The translations under genes and the position numbers were made by a program. This document shows, piece after piece, positions 25,956-34,569 of a stretch of DNA of 64,000 bases. The DNA comes from Sorangium cellulosum So0157-2 (GTDB taxonomy: Bacteria > Myxococcota_A > Polyangia > Polyangiales > Polyangiaceae): positions 8,694,001 through 8,758,000 of the forward strand of contig NC_021658.1 in NCBI RefSeq assembly GCF_000418325.1, in the 5' to 3' direction. The notes below the pieces were generated by a model, which saw nothing but the letters and a program-made list of their open reading frames with translations, did no database searches and had not been told where the DNA came from. Positions within the stretch are counted from its first letter, which is position 1, and every line of letters begins with the position of its first letter.

Positions 25956-27740
25956 TCAGGCGGGCTCGACCCCGCGGCGGCGGTGCGCGCGCTTGCTCCG
26001 CTCGACGAGCGCGACGAGCTCCTCGCGCGTGACGCCGAGCCGCGCCGCGGTCCGGTGCGCGAGCGACGTCCGGGCGACCCCGTCCACGAACTGGTACGTC
26101 GGCCACTGCTGCGCGTCGAGCTCGACCTGCAGGAACACGAGCCGGTCGACGGGCCGCTCCCGCTCGAGCCGCGCCGCGAGCTCCAGGAAGTGCGTCGTGA
26201 TGAAGGCCTGGGGGCGGAGCTCCGCGAGCAGCGAGATCACGAGCTGGAAGATCTCCTCGCCCTCCGACGGGTTCGTGCCGGAGCAGAGCTCGTCGAGCAC
26301 CACCATGTCGCCGACCTGCATCGCCTCGAAGAGCGACCGGATGCGCAGGAGCTCCATCCCGAGGCGGCCCTCGCTCTGGTCGGCCTGCGCCTGCTCGATC
26401 AGCGACACGAAGAGCCCGTGGCACGACGACAGGCGGGCCTCGGCGGCCGGCACGAAGAAGCCCGCCTGCCCGAGCATCTGGGCGAGCGAGAGCGCCTCGA
26501 GCAGCCGCGTCTTTCCCCCCGAGTTCGGCCCGGTCACGATGACGGTGGCGTCGTGGTGCTCGGTCGCGATGTCGCACGCGACGATGCTCGCCGAGGTCGC
26601 GAGCAGGAGCGGGTTGAAGAGCCCCTTGAGCGCGCGCCCGGGGGCCTCGTCGCGCGCGGCGCCGGGCCAGGCGAGCTCGGGCAGGCAGACGGCGAGCCCG
26701 GCCGCGCGGGCGCGCTCGCGCAGCGCGAGGCCGGCGAGGTAGAACTCGAGATCTCCGAGCAGCTGCACGAGCGCGACGAGATCGTCCTCGATGCCGTCGA
26801 ACACGCCGTTGACGTAGCGGGCAAGCAGTTCTTCGTCGCTGAACCGGTATCCGCGCCACAGCATCACGAGCTTCGTGACCACGCGCCCGATCGGCGACTG
26901 GTAGAAGCGGTTCTCGCTGTTCTCGCGGATCGACAGGGCGCGGAGATCGCGGACGTGGCCGTCGGCGCCGACGCGGATCCGGACCTCGAGCGTCGCGAGC
27001 TCCTCGTCGTACGCGAGCAGGTCCGCGAGGCGGCGGTACGCCTCGGTCTCGCGCACGGCCGCGCCGAACGCGGGGAGCCGCGCGAGGCCGGAGCGGGCGC
27101 CCGCGAACCCGTCGGCGAGCGCGTCGAACGCCTCCTTCGCGGCGACGAGGATGTCCAGCCGGCGGCGGCTGCCCTCCCGGCGGGAGATGGAGATCGTCTC
27201 CAGCTGGCTCACCCAGCGGCGCAGCGCCGCGTAGGCGCGCGCGAGGTCGCGGCGCAGCGCCTCCGAGCCGGTGAGCTCCCGGAAGATCTCGCGCCGGAGC
27301 TCGACCGTGTCGCGGTCGCTCGGCGGCTGGGAGAGGGCGCGGCCGAGCAGCGCCGGGCTCGGGATGCGCGTGCGCCCCTCGCTGGTGAAGTGCAGGCAGC
27401 CCACGATGAGCTCCTGGAGGAAGACGTGCTGCGCGAAGCGGGCCGGGTCCCAGGTCGACGCCGGCAACGACGCCGACTCGACGTGCCGGTCGAGCGCCCC
27501 CGCGGGCGCGCCGCCCGCGAAGGCGAACGTCATCGACTCCTTGACGGCCCGCGCGTCGACCCGGAGCGCCGGCCGGTGGCAGAGGAGGTCGGGCGCGGCG
27601 CGCTGACCGGGCGAGGCGTCTGGCAGGACGGGTTCCGGCGGCGCCGCGCTCACGATCTCGAGCCTACGATGGGTCGGGCCGGAGCGCTCGTCCGGCGTCC
27701 GGCGCCGCCGCTCTGCGGTGGCCAGGGAAGGTCTCGGCAT
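25956..27740 (-). CDS. MutS-related ATPase lacking the mismatch-recognition domain
   Basis: 594 residues. The C-terminal third is the MutS domain V ATPase: Walker A 'VTGPNSGGKTRLLEAL' (about 402-417), a 'LIEQAQADQSEGRLGMELLR' linker with signature, Walker B 'MVVLDELCSGTNPSEGEEIF' (about 475-494) and 'ITTHFLELAARL'. Upstream, helical lever/clamp-like segments are recognisable, but the N-terminal mismatch-binding Phe-x-Glu domain of MutS is absent, and no Smr nuclease is fused. Such MutS-like proteins are of uncertain function, perhaps in recombination or DNA-structure handling. The first 60 residues are low-complexity and the start has no clear ribosome-binding site; a start nearer residue 69 (MTFAFAGG) is possible. 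Confidence 0.78.
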   Translation of the reverse strand: MPRPSLATAERRRRTPDERSGPTHRRLEIVSAAPPEPVLPDASPGQRAAPDLLCHRPALRVDARAVKESMTFAFAGGAPAGALDRHVESASLPASTWDPARFAQHVFLQELIVGCLHFTSEGRTRIPSPALLGRALSQPPSDRDTVELRREIFRELTGSEALRRDLARAYAALRRWVSQLETISISRREGSRRRLDILVAAKEAFDALADGFAGARSGLARLPAFGAAVRETEAYRRLADLLAYDEELATLEVRIRVGADGHVRDLRALSIRENSENRFYQSPIGRVVTKLVMLWRGYRFSDEELLARYVNGVFDGIEDDLVALVQLLGDLEFYLAGLALRERARAAGLAVCLPELAWPGAARDEAPGRALKGLFNPLLLATSASIVACDIATEHHDATVIVTGPNSGGKTRLLEALSLAQMLGQAGFFVPAAEARLSSCHGLFVSLIEQAQADQSEGRLGMELLRIRSLFEAMQVGDMVVLDELCSGTNPSEGEEIFQLVISLLAELRPQAFITTHFLELAARLERERPVDRLVFLQVELDAQQWPTYQFVDGVARTSLAHRTAARLGVTREELVALVERSKRAHRRRGVEPA

Positions 27741-27840
27741 GGCGGTCCCGACACGCGCGCCGCGCGGTTGTTCCCGAGCGGCCGGGATCGACCGCGTTCA
27801 TGGCACGGCGCCTGCCTGGGTGTGCGGCCGGAGAGGCACC

Positions 27841-28806
27841 ATGAGCTATCGCTGCACGATGAGCAGAATACGCTGGTTCTCCGGCGCAACCGTCCTTGCG
27901 ATCGCCCTCGTCGGCACCGCGTGCAGGAGCGAGAGCGAGAGAGCGGAGGGAGCGGTCCGCGAGCCGGGGGACCGGGCCACGGGCGACAAGATCGCGCCGC
28001 CCGAAGGCCAGAACCAGAAGCCCGGCCAGGAGCCGCGCGGGCAGGCCGAGCGCGTGGGCGACAAGGCCGAGCAGCTCGCGCGGGAGGGCCAGGAGCTCGG
28101 CCGGGAGGCGCGCGAGCAGGCCGAGCGCGTGGGCGAGAAGGCCGAGCAGCTGGCCGAGCGAGGGCGCGAGGTGGGCCGCGAGGCCAACGAGCAGATGAAC
28201 CGGGTCGGCGAGCAGACCGGCGCGCTCAAGGGCGATCGGGGCTCTGGCGCGCGCGAGCAGGCGGCGCCGACGCCGGCTCCCAGGGACCAGGGCGCGCCGC
28301 AAGGCCGCGAGGCGCAGGGCCAGACACAAGGCCGCGAGGCGCAGGGCCAGACGCAAGGTCGAGCGGCGCAGGGCCAGACGCAAGGCCGCGAGGCGCAGGG
28401 GCAAACGCAAGGCCGCGAGGCGCAGGGGCAGACCGGCGGTGCCAAGGACAAGGATCAGGCTGGAGGCGCCGTCGCGAGCGCGCGCGACACGTGGACGCAG
28501 GAGGCGAAGGACAACGATTACCAGGTCAGCTTCAACCGCGACGGCTCGGTCGTCGCCACCAAGGAGGCGAAGGGCTCGGGCGAGCGGCAGGCCGACGAGG
28601 CGCTCCGCAACGAGGTGGGCGGCAAGCTCGCGGACAGCGACCACGCAACGGTGAAGAAGCTGAGCGTGACGGTGCACAACGGGGTGGTCACGCTGCAAGG
28701 CAACGTCGCCAGCGTGAAGGAGGCGACCGAGGCGGTGAAGGAGGCCCTGGAAGCCAAGGGCGTCACCAAGGTGATCTCCCAGATCCGCTACGGATCATCG
28801 CCGTGA
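27841..28806 (+). CDS. BON-domain lipoprotein with coiled-coil and Gln repeat
   Basis: 321 residues. The signal peptide has a lipobox (ALVGTAC). A long charged region (about 40-130) has heptad-like 'EQAERVGEKAEQLAERGREV' repeats, predicted coiled coil. Five perfect-length 9-residue repeats of the type QGREAQGQT follow, then 'YQVSFNRDGSVVATKEAKGS' and a C-terminal BON domain ('LADSDHATVKKLSVTVHNGV', 'VTLQGNVASVKEATEAVKEA', 'GVTKVISQIRY'). BON domains bind phospholipid and occur in envelope-stabilising proteins such as OsmY, so an envelope or stress role is likely. GAGAGG precedes the ATG. The gene is divergent from the MutS-like gene with 100 bp between. Confidence 0.85.
   Translation: MSYRCTMSRIRWFSGATVLAIALVGTACRSESERAEGAVREPGDRATGDKIAPPEGQNQKPGQEPRGQAERVGDKAEQLAREGQELGREAREQAERVGEKAEQLAERGREVGREANEQMNRVGEQTGALKGDRGSGAREQAAPTPAPRDQGAPQGREAQGQTQGREAQGQTQGRAAQGQTQGREAQGQTQGREAQGQTGGAKDKDQAGGAVASARDTWTQEAKDNDYQVSFNRDGSVVATKEAKGSGERQADEALRNEVGGKLADSDHATVKKLSVTVHNGVVTLQGNVASVKEATEAVKEALEAKGVTKVISQIRYGSSP
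28300..28434 (+). repeat. 27 bp x 5 in-frame tandem repeat
   Basis: Five consecutive 27 bp units starting at 28300, 28327, 28354, 28381 and 28408 encode the 9-residue QGR(E/A)AQGQT repeats of the BON lipoprotein. Because the unit is a multiple of three, copy-number change would not break the frame. Confidence 0.9.
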
Positions 28807-28859
28807 CCTCGCCCCTCCAGCTGCCGTGAGCGCCGGGCACGCTGAGAGGAGAGGCATTT

Positions 28860-28944
28860 GAACCACAGAGGCACAGAGGGCACAGAGGAGGGAGAAATGG
28901 CCTTTCTCTCTCCTTCCTCTGTGCCCTCTGCGCCTCTGTGGTTC
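28860..28944. repeat. Inverted repeat with 30 bp arms (ccacagaggcacagagg type)
   Basis: Arms 28860-28889 and 28915-28944 are complementary at 29 of 30 positions with a 25 nt loop. The arm is itself built of short cacagagg units. Closely similar sequences (gaaccacagaggcacagagg and relatives) are, to my knowledge, a dispersed intergenic repeat seen in many unrelated bacteria. It lies between convergent genes, 54 bp after the BON gene, and may also act as a terminator. Confidence 0.8.
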
Positions 28945-29029
28945 CTCTTCTCCTCAGCTCGGCGTCGCCCTACCCGCCTTCGCCCCCAGGGGTGCTCTCG
29001 ACCGTGGAGGACCGCCTGGACTAGGCCGT

Positions 29030-30782
29030 TCAGTTCGTGGGCCGCAGCTTGACGGAGCGCTCGACCGACTCGTCCGGGGTGAGCGTCAGCATGATCGTCT
29101 CATCGAAGCTGCCGGACCGCGACACGACCACGACCTGCGTGCCCACGGGCAGCTCGGTCTTGAGCGGCGTCTTGCCGAGCGTCGTCCCCTTCCAGCTCAC
29201 CGTGGCGTCGGGCGGGTCGCTCGCGATCACCACGCTCACCTTGGGGGCCTCCTCCGGCTTCTTCTCGACGGCCTCCACGGCCTCCACGCCGCGCGCAGCG
29301 GCGGCGGCCACCGGAGGCTCGACCGCGGGCGCGCGCTTGCTCGCGACGAGCAGCGCGCCCCCGGCCACCGCGGCCAGCACGGCGAGCCCGGAGGCTCCGA
29401 GCAGGTAGCCGCGCCTCGAGGGCGTCGAGGGCACCGACGTGGTCGCGCGCAGGCTGACCGAGTCGCTCACCGGGGTCCTGGGCCGCTCGACGCCCGAGCC
29501 CCGCTCGACGCCCGAGCCCCGCCCGACGCCCGAGCCCCGCTCGACACCCGAGCCCCGCTCGACACCCGAGCCCCGCTCGCTCGACACCCGAGCCCCGCTC
29601 GACACCCGAGCCCCGCTCGACACCCGAGTTGCTGGGCTCGCCGACGAAGGGGAGCCTGCTGCCCGAGCGAGAGCTCGTGGGGCCCGCCGAGAGGCCGATT
29701 CCGCTCAGCGTCACCTGGCCCGAGCCCTCGCTCATCATCATCGAGCTCGTCACCCGCTCGATCTGCGCCTTGATCTGCTGGCGGATGCTGGCCCTGCTCT
29801 CCGCGAAGATGCCCCGCATGCAGGCGCCGAGGAACTCCCCGCGCACGTCCTCGCCCGACCACTGCAGGTAGCTCTCGAGCACGTCGCACATCTCCTGCGC
29901 CGTCGCGAACCGCTTCGACGGATCGCGCTCCAGCGCCTTCGCGGCGATCTGGTCGAGCGCGATCGGGATCCCCGGCACGACGGTCGAGAGGCGCGGAATC
30001 TTCCCCAAGAGGAGCTGATGCATCACGGTGATCTGATCGCCCTCGAACAGCCGCCGCCCGGCGAGGAGCTCCCAGAACACGACGCCCACCGCGAAGATGT
30101 CCGCCCGGCGATCCACCGTCTTGCCCGCCGTGACCTGCTCGGGCGCCATATAGGTGAGCTTGCCCTTGAAGGTCCCGCTCTCCGTGTTGGAGGAGTTGAC
30201 GGCGGCCTTGGCCACGCCGAAATCGACGAGCTTCACCGCGCCGTCGTACGTGATGAAGATGTTGTGCGGGGAGACGTCGCGATGCACGATCCCGAGCGGC
30301 TTGCCATCGAAATCGCAGAGCTCGTGCGCGTAATGCAGGCCGCGCAGCACCTCGGCGACGATCCGGATCCACGTGCCGCGCACCAGCCCGCCGGTGCCGG
30401 ACGCCCGATCCATGGCCGCCTTCATGACGCGCTTCAGCGGCTGGCCCTCCAGGTACTCCATGACGATGAAGTACCCTTCCTGGTCGCTCCCGACCTCGTA
30501 GGTCTGGACGACGTTCAGGTGGTTCATGCGCGCCGAGAGCTTGGCCTCGTCCATGAACATGAGGACCTGACGATCCTCCTCGTCCGCGAAGCTGCGGAGG
30601 CGCTTGACGACGACCAGCTTGTTCACGGAGGCCGGCCCGTGAGCCATGGCGAGGAAGACGTCCGCCATCCCCCCGCGGCCTAGCTTCGCAATCGGACGAT
30701 ATCGGCCGAGCCCAAGCTGGGTCGGCGTGTCTCTGAGGATCGACGCTCCGTGTTCTCCGATCACACCCACCTCAGTATGCAA
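29030..30782 (-). CDS. Membrane Ser/Thr protein kinase with PEGA domain, frameshifted in repeat
   Basis: The kinase domain (about 27-290) is complete: Gly loop 'KLGRGGMADVF', Lys60 in 'LVVVKRL', Glu79, 'IVHRDVSPHNIF' (HRD 167-169), DFG 187-189, 'GTFKGKLTYMAPEQVTAGKT' and 'RADIFAVGVVFWELLAGRRL'. HRDVSPHN with Ser in place of the usual Lys is common in myxobacterial Hanks kinases. A juxtamembrane region leads to an 18 bp tandem repeat encoding SGVERG. There a 4 bp gctc duplication (about 29576-29582) throws the frame. Beyond it the correct frame gives one membrane helix ('LLGASGLAVLAAVAGGALLV') and a C-terminal PEGA domain ('VVIASDPPDATVSWKGTTLG'). Removing the 4 bp gives 582 residues. As read, the kinase would end in an aberrant Arg/Gly/Leu tail without its membrane anchor. 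Confidence 0.85.
29480..29628 (-). repeat. 18 bp coding tandem repeat with 4 bp irregular unit
   Basis: About eight units of cgacacccgagccccgct (or cgacgcccgagccccgct). One unit near 29571-29592 is 22 bp because ctcg is doubled. This breaks the kinase frame. Confidence 0.88.
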
Positions 30783-30860
30783 AATTCATTAATTGTGCGT
30801 CCGAGTCAATACGAAGAGTTTGCGTCATCGTCATCGGGGCCAACGGGCGCTCAAGCGCCC

Positions 30861-31140
30861 AGTAGCGCCCAGTAGCGCCCAGTAGCGCCCAGTAGCGCCC
30901 AGTAGCGCCCAGTAGCGCCCAGTAGCGCCCAGTAGCGCCCAGTAGCGCCCAGTAGCGCCCAGTAGCGCCCAGTAGCGCCCAGTAGCGCCCAGTAGCGCCC
31001 AGTAGCGCCCAGTAGCGCCCAGTAGCGCCCAGTAGCGCCCAGTAGCGCGTCGAGAGAGAGAAGGACGCGCTCTAGCGCCCAGTAGCGCCCAGTAGCGCCC
31101 AGTAGCGCCCAGTAGCGCCCAGTAGCGCCCAGTAGCGCCC
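30861..31140. repeat. 10 bp x 24 tandem repeat (agtagcgccc), interrupted
   Basis: 18 perfect copies run from 30861 to 31040, followed by a partial copy, a 22 bp unrelated insert beginning about 31049, a variant unit at 31071-31080, and six more perfect copies at 31081-31140. There is almost no divergence between copies. The array sits about 80 bp upstream of the kinase start codon. Confidence 0.97.
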
Positions 31141-31210
31141 AGTGAAGTGAAAAACCTGGAACCGTGTGGTCGAGAGAGATGCAAAACGACATCCGAACAC
31201 ACGCACTCAC

Positions 31211-31270
31211 GCGCGCAGTCATCACACGCGCGGTCATCACGCGCGCGGTCATCACGCGCGCGGCCATCGA
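31211..31270. repeat. 15 bp x 4 tandem repeat
   Basis: Units at 31211, 31226, 31241 and 31256 follow gcgcgcggtcatcac with one to three changes in the first, second and last copies. Confidence 0.85.
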
Positions 31271-31619
31271 GCAGCGCGTGTCGCGCGTGTCACGCACCTG
31301 CGCCGCTCGAGGGCCGCGCATTCCGCGCGGCCGCCGCGTTTTCCCCGTTGATCGCTGCTCGTGGGCCGCTTTCGTGCGACCCCTTCGCGCTTCTTTCGAC
31401 GGACGCTCGCCGGAGGGGAGTCGGTGCAGCCGAGCCGTGATGTGGCTCCCCTGCCGACGACGGCGCCAGGTGGACCGCGCTGCCGACGCGAGGCTCGCCG
31501 CAGGCGGTGATTCAAACGTAACAAAGACAACGCCGCGTGCAACGCGCCACGGCGCGCTCGGTCGAAAATTCGACAGTGCTCCTTGCCGAGCGCGACAGCG
31601 CGCTGGCCGCGCAGCGGCG

Positions 31620-32429
31620 CTATCGCCGGGCGGCGATGACGCCGGCGAGCTCGAAGTCGAGCGGGATGCCGTCGGGCTCCCGGTAGGCCTCCAGCCGGGC
31701 CGCGAACTCGTCGCAGAGCGGCTGGAGCACCTCCGGAGGGAACTCCCGCAGGGCGGCGTGGGTCACGAACCCGCTCTCCTGCAGCCAGCTCGCCACCTGC
31801 GCCCCGGAGCCGAACCACAGCCGGAACCGGTGGGTCCACGCCTCGACGGCGCGGAGCCCGCCGCGCTGGAGCGCCTCGCTGACCTGCCCGGGGCTGTCCG
31901 GGACCGGCAGCTCCACCCGTCCCAGGTTGAGCTCGTCGACCATCCGGCAATAGACCGCGTAGGCCTGCGGCGTGCTGCTCGAGAGGTTCGTCAGGATCCC
32001 CGCGCGACCGCCGGGCCGGACCATCCGCCCGAGGCACGGCAGCGCCGACCGCCAGTCCAGGTAGGCGAGGCAGAAGCGCAGCGTGACGACATCGAAGCTC
32101 GACGCCTCCGCGCGGCGGATGAAGAGCTCGGCCTCCGCGCGCATCGTCGAGAGCGCGAGCCCGGCGGCCCGGGCGCGGGCCCGGGCGGCCCGGAGCATCT
32201 CCTCGGAGCAGTCGACGCCCACGACCTCGCCGGGCGCGACCCGCCGGAGCATCTCCACGGTCTCGATCCCCGTGCCGCACCCGAGGTCGGCGCACCGCGC
32301 GCCGGGGGCGAGCCCGAGCCCCGCCGTGAGCCGATCCTGCGGCTCCCTCATGTGGCGCCCCCATTGGTCGTCGTACCGCTCCGCGATCCGGTCGTACACG
32401 GACCGCACAAGCTGATTCGCGCTGTGCAC
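31620..32429 (-). CDS. SAM-dependent methyltransferase (class I)
   Basis: 269 residues from the GTG at 32429. The Rossmann methyltransferase motifs are present: motif I 'CADLGCGTGIETVEMLRRV', 'VVGVDCSEEMLRAARARARA' (the acidic end of strand 2), 'SFDVVTLRFCLAYLDWRSAL' (motif II/post-I) and 'VRPGGRAGILTNLSSST' (motif III). The C-terminal 110 residues are variable and probably set substrate specificity. The product is unknown; the nearby FabH-like gene is a possible but unproved metabolic neighbour. GTG at 32429 with AAGGAG ten bases upstream is preferred over the GTG at 32516, whose extra 29 residues are low-complexity. Confidence 0.82.
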   Translation of the reverse strand: MHSANQLVRSVYDRIAERYDDQWGRHMREPQDRLTAGLGLAPGARCADLGCGTGIETVEMLRRVAPGEVVGVDCSEEMLRAARARARAAGLALSTMRAEAELFIRRAEASSFDVVTLRFCLAYLDWRSALPCLGRMVRPGGRAGILTNLSSSTPQAYAVYCRMVDELNLGRVELPVPDSPGQVSEALQRGGLRAVEAWTHRFRLWFGSGAQVASWLQESGFVTHAALREFPPEVLQPLCDEFAARLEAYREPDGIPLDFELAGVIAARR

Positions 32430-32600
32430 CCCCGCCGCGCTCCTTCCCTGCTCAGGCGGCCGAGGCGCGCGGGATCCAGAGGATCCGGCGGGATCTGACG
32501 GTTCAGACCGGCGCACCCCTCCGCCGGCCCGGAGGCGAAGCGAGAACGGTGCCAGGCCCAGCAGGGCGCCGGGCCGGCGATTTATGTACAGCCGCTCAGC

Positions 32601-33662
32601 TCAGAGCTTCCAGAGCGCGCAGCCCCAGTGGACGCCGGTCCCGAGCGCGAGCACCATGGCGAGCTGGCCCTTCTTCACCCTGCCGGCGCGCATCTCCTCG
32701 TCGATGAGGATGGGCACGGTGGCCCCGCTCGTGTTGCCGAATCGGTCGATGTTGCTCGGGAGCTTCTCGACCGGCACGCCGAGGTCCTTGCGGATGTGCT
32801 CGTTGATGCGGCCGTTCGCCTGGTGCGCCAGGAACACGTCGATCTGCTCGATCGTGACGCCCTGCGAGGCGCAGAGCTCTCGCGCGGTCGCCGGGAGCTT
32901 TGTCACCGCGAACTTGAAGAGCTCGCGGCCGTCCATGCGGGGAATGTGGGCGTCGTCCTCGAACGAGCTCTGCTTCCAGTACGGCCGCGAGCGGAAGCCG
33001 CCCCCGGGGACGTAGAGGAGCTCGGCGAAGCGCCCGTCAGAACAGATCTTGTTGCCGCGCAGGCCCGCGTCGCGATCTGTCGCGCGAAGGACGAGCGCGC
33101 CCGACCCGTCCCCGAACAGGACCGCGAGGTTCCGGTGGCGGTCGGCGCGCGCCCGCGCCTCCGGCGTGGCGGACCGGCCGTTCTTCGGGTCGAGCGCTCC
33201 CCAGTCCTCCCAGGGCATGAAGCCGGCGTGCGCCTCGGCGCCCACGAACAGGATGGTCTTGGCGGCCCCGGTCTGGATGAGCCCATCGATCGTCTGGAGG
33301 CCGAACAGCATCGCGGCGCACTGCTGCCGGATATCGAGCGCAGGGACGCCGGGGATGCCGAGCTTCGCGCCGAGCAGCGCCCCGGAGCCGGGAAAGATGT
33401 AGTCCGGCGTCATCGTGGCAAAGAGGATGTAATCGATCTCCGACGGTGAAATTCGCGCGGACTCGATAGCGCGCTTCGCCGCCTCGCACGCCAGATCGCT
33501 CACGCCGACTCCGTCCGGCGCGTAATGTCGCTGGTGGATGCCGGAGCGCTGGTAAACCCACTCGTCGGAGGTCGTGATCACCCGCGCGAGGTCGTCGTTG
33601 GTGACAGGTTCGCCGGGCACGTAGTGCCCGGTCCCGATGATCTCAAATCCCATCTTTGCCAC
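32601..33662 (-). CDS. 3-oxoacyl-ACP synthase III-like (FabH family)
   Basis: 353 residues, the size of FabH-type ketosynthases. The active-site Cys115 lies in 'DIRQQCAAMLFGLQ', His280 in 'VFLAHQANGRI' and Asn310 in 'GNTSGATVPI'; together these form the Cys-His-Asn triad of KAS III. It condenses a starter acyl-CoA with malonyl-ACP at the beginning of fatty-acid or polyketide synthesis. A roughly 25-residue insertion around 'PKNGRSATPEARARADRHR' is unlike E. coli FabH and may indicate a specialised homologue. GTG with AAGG eight bases upstream is the chosen start. With no acpP/fabD cluster nearby it could be a secondary FabH for an unusual starter unit. Confidence 0.85.
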   Translation of the reverse strand: MAKMGFEIIGTGHYVPGEPVTNDDLARVITTSDEWVYQRSGIHQRHYAPDGVGVSDLACEAAKRAIESARISPSEIDYILFATMTPDYIFPGSGALLGAKLGIPGVPALDIRQQCAAMLFGLQTIDGLIQTGAAKTILFVGAEAHAGFMPWEDWGALDPKNGRSATPEARARADRHRNLAVLFGDGSGALVLRATDRDAGLRGNKICSDGRFAELLYVPGGGFRSRPYWKQSSFEDDAHIPRMDGRELFKFAVTKLPATARELCASQGVTIEQIDVFLAHQANGRINEHIRKDLGVPVEKLPSNIDRFGNTSGATVPILIDEEMRAGRVKKGQLAMVLALGTGVHWGCALWKL

Positions 33663-33878
33663 AGAGCTGCCTTACTCGAACCGCACGCCCGCGGCGACCC
33701 GGAACCGCACGAGGTCGCGCCCGAAACCGAACGGCGCGACGCGGCGCGACGCGGCGCGCCGCACGCCCCCGCCGCCGCATTCAGGCCGCCGCCGGGGTGG
33801 TGCTCCCAGCTTGACGGCCGCCGGCGCTCCGGATAGCCTGCCGCCTTCCCGGGCGCGCTGGGTCGCCGCCGAGCCGGG

Positions 33879-33903
33879 CCGGCCGGCAGCGGTGGCCGGC
33901 CGG
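33879..33903 (-). terminator. Stem-loop after endonuclease III gene
   Basis: A 9 bp perfect stem, ccggccggc with gccggccgg, and a 7 nt loop lie 32 bp beyond the nth stop on the minus strand. Confidence 0.55.
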
Positions 33904-33934
33904 CGCCGATAAGCCATGCAGCGAGCGCCGCGCC

Positions 33935-34561
33935 TCAACGCCGGCGCGCGGCCCAGCTGCAGATCGGGCAGCCGGCCGTGTCGTGGCGCAGCGCCGGGCA
34001 GTGCTCGCGGCCGAAGTAGATGAGCTGCAGGTGGAGCTTGTTCCACCGCTCGGGCGGGAACGTGCGCTTCAGGTCGCGCTCCGTCTCGACGACGTTCTTT
34101 CCGGACGACAGCCCCCAGCGAGACGCGAGCCGGTGAATGTGGGTGTCGACCGGGAAGGCGGGGTGACCGAAGGCCTGCGCCATGACCACCGAGGCGGTCT
34201 TGTGACCGACCCCCGGCAGGGCCTCGAGGGCCTCGAACGAGGCGGGCACGACGCCGCCGTGCTCGACCGCGATCCGCTCGCTCAGCGCCTTCAGGTGCCG
34301 CGCCTTCGTGGGCGCGAACCCGATCCTCCGGATGAGCTCGGCGATCTCCTCGGTCGGCACGGCCGCCATCTCGGCGGGCGTCCGGGCGCGCGCGAGGAGC
34401 GCCGGCATCACCGCGTTGACCATCTTGTCCGTGGTCTGCGCGCTGAGCATCACCGCGACGAGCAGCGAATACGGGTCCTCGTGGACCAGCGGAATGGCCG
34501 GCTGCGGGTACAATCGATCGAGGATCTCGGCGATCCTCGCGGCTTTCTCGGGGCGCTTCAC
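33935..34561 (-). CDS. nth: Endonuclease III-like DNA glycosylase/AP lyase
   Basis: 208 residues. The helix-hairpin-helix 'LEALPGVGHKTASVVMAQAF' holds the catalytic Lys, and 'HPAFPVDTHIHRLASRWGL' holds the catalytic Asp. The N-terminal 'DPYSLLVAVMLSAQTTDKMV' is the family signature. The enzyme removes oxidised pyrimidines and cleaves the abasic site. At the C-terminus only three Cys are present, with spacing C-x9-C-x2-C ('HCPALRHDTAGCPICSW'), and the protein ends seven residues later. The usual C-x6-C-x2-C-x5-C [4Fe-4S] set is thus incomplete. The GTG start at 34561 lies eight bases after the stop of the cytochrome gene, so it is the third gene of that operon. Confidence 0.88.
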   Translation of the reverse strand: MKRPEKAARIAEILDRLYPQPAIPLVHEDPYSLLVAVMLSAQTTDKMVNAVMPALLARARTPAEMAAVPTEEIAELIRRIGFAPTKARHLKALSERIAVEHGGVVPASFEALEALPGVGHKTASVVMAQAFGHPAFPVDTHIHRLASRWGLSSGKNVVETERDLKRTFPPERWNKLHLQLIYFGREHCPALRHDTAGCPICSWAARRR

Positions 34562-34569
34562 GGGCGGCG

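Larger units (their letters stand above)
30783..31619. other. Kinase upstream region rich in tandem repeats
   Basis: 837 bp between the methyltransferase stop and the kinase start. It contains an AT-richer stretch directly before the kinase (30781-30835), likely holding its promoter, then the 10 bp array, the 15 bp array and about 350 bp without recognisable features. Open frames such as repeated GATGRYWALL are artefacts of the 10 bp unit read three times. Confidence 0.6.

Noticed and set aside
30861..31140. Possible CRISPR array
   Set aside because: The unit is 10 bp and directly contiguous, with no spacers and no cas genes.
30831..31321. Open frames encoding repeated GATGRYWALL
   Set aside because: A 10 bp unit read three times gives a 30 bp coding period in every frame. 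There is no credible start or ribosome-binding site, so it is non-coding VNTR.
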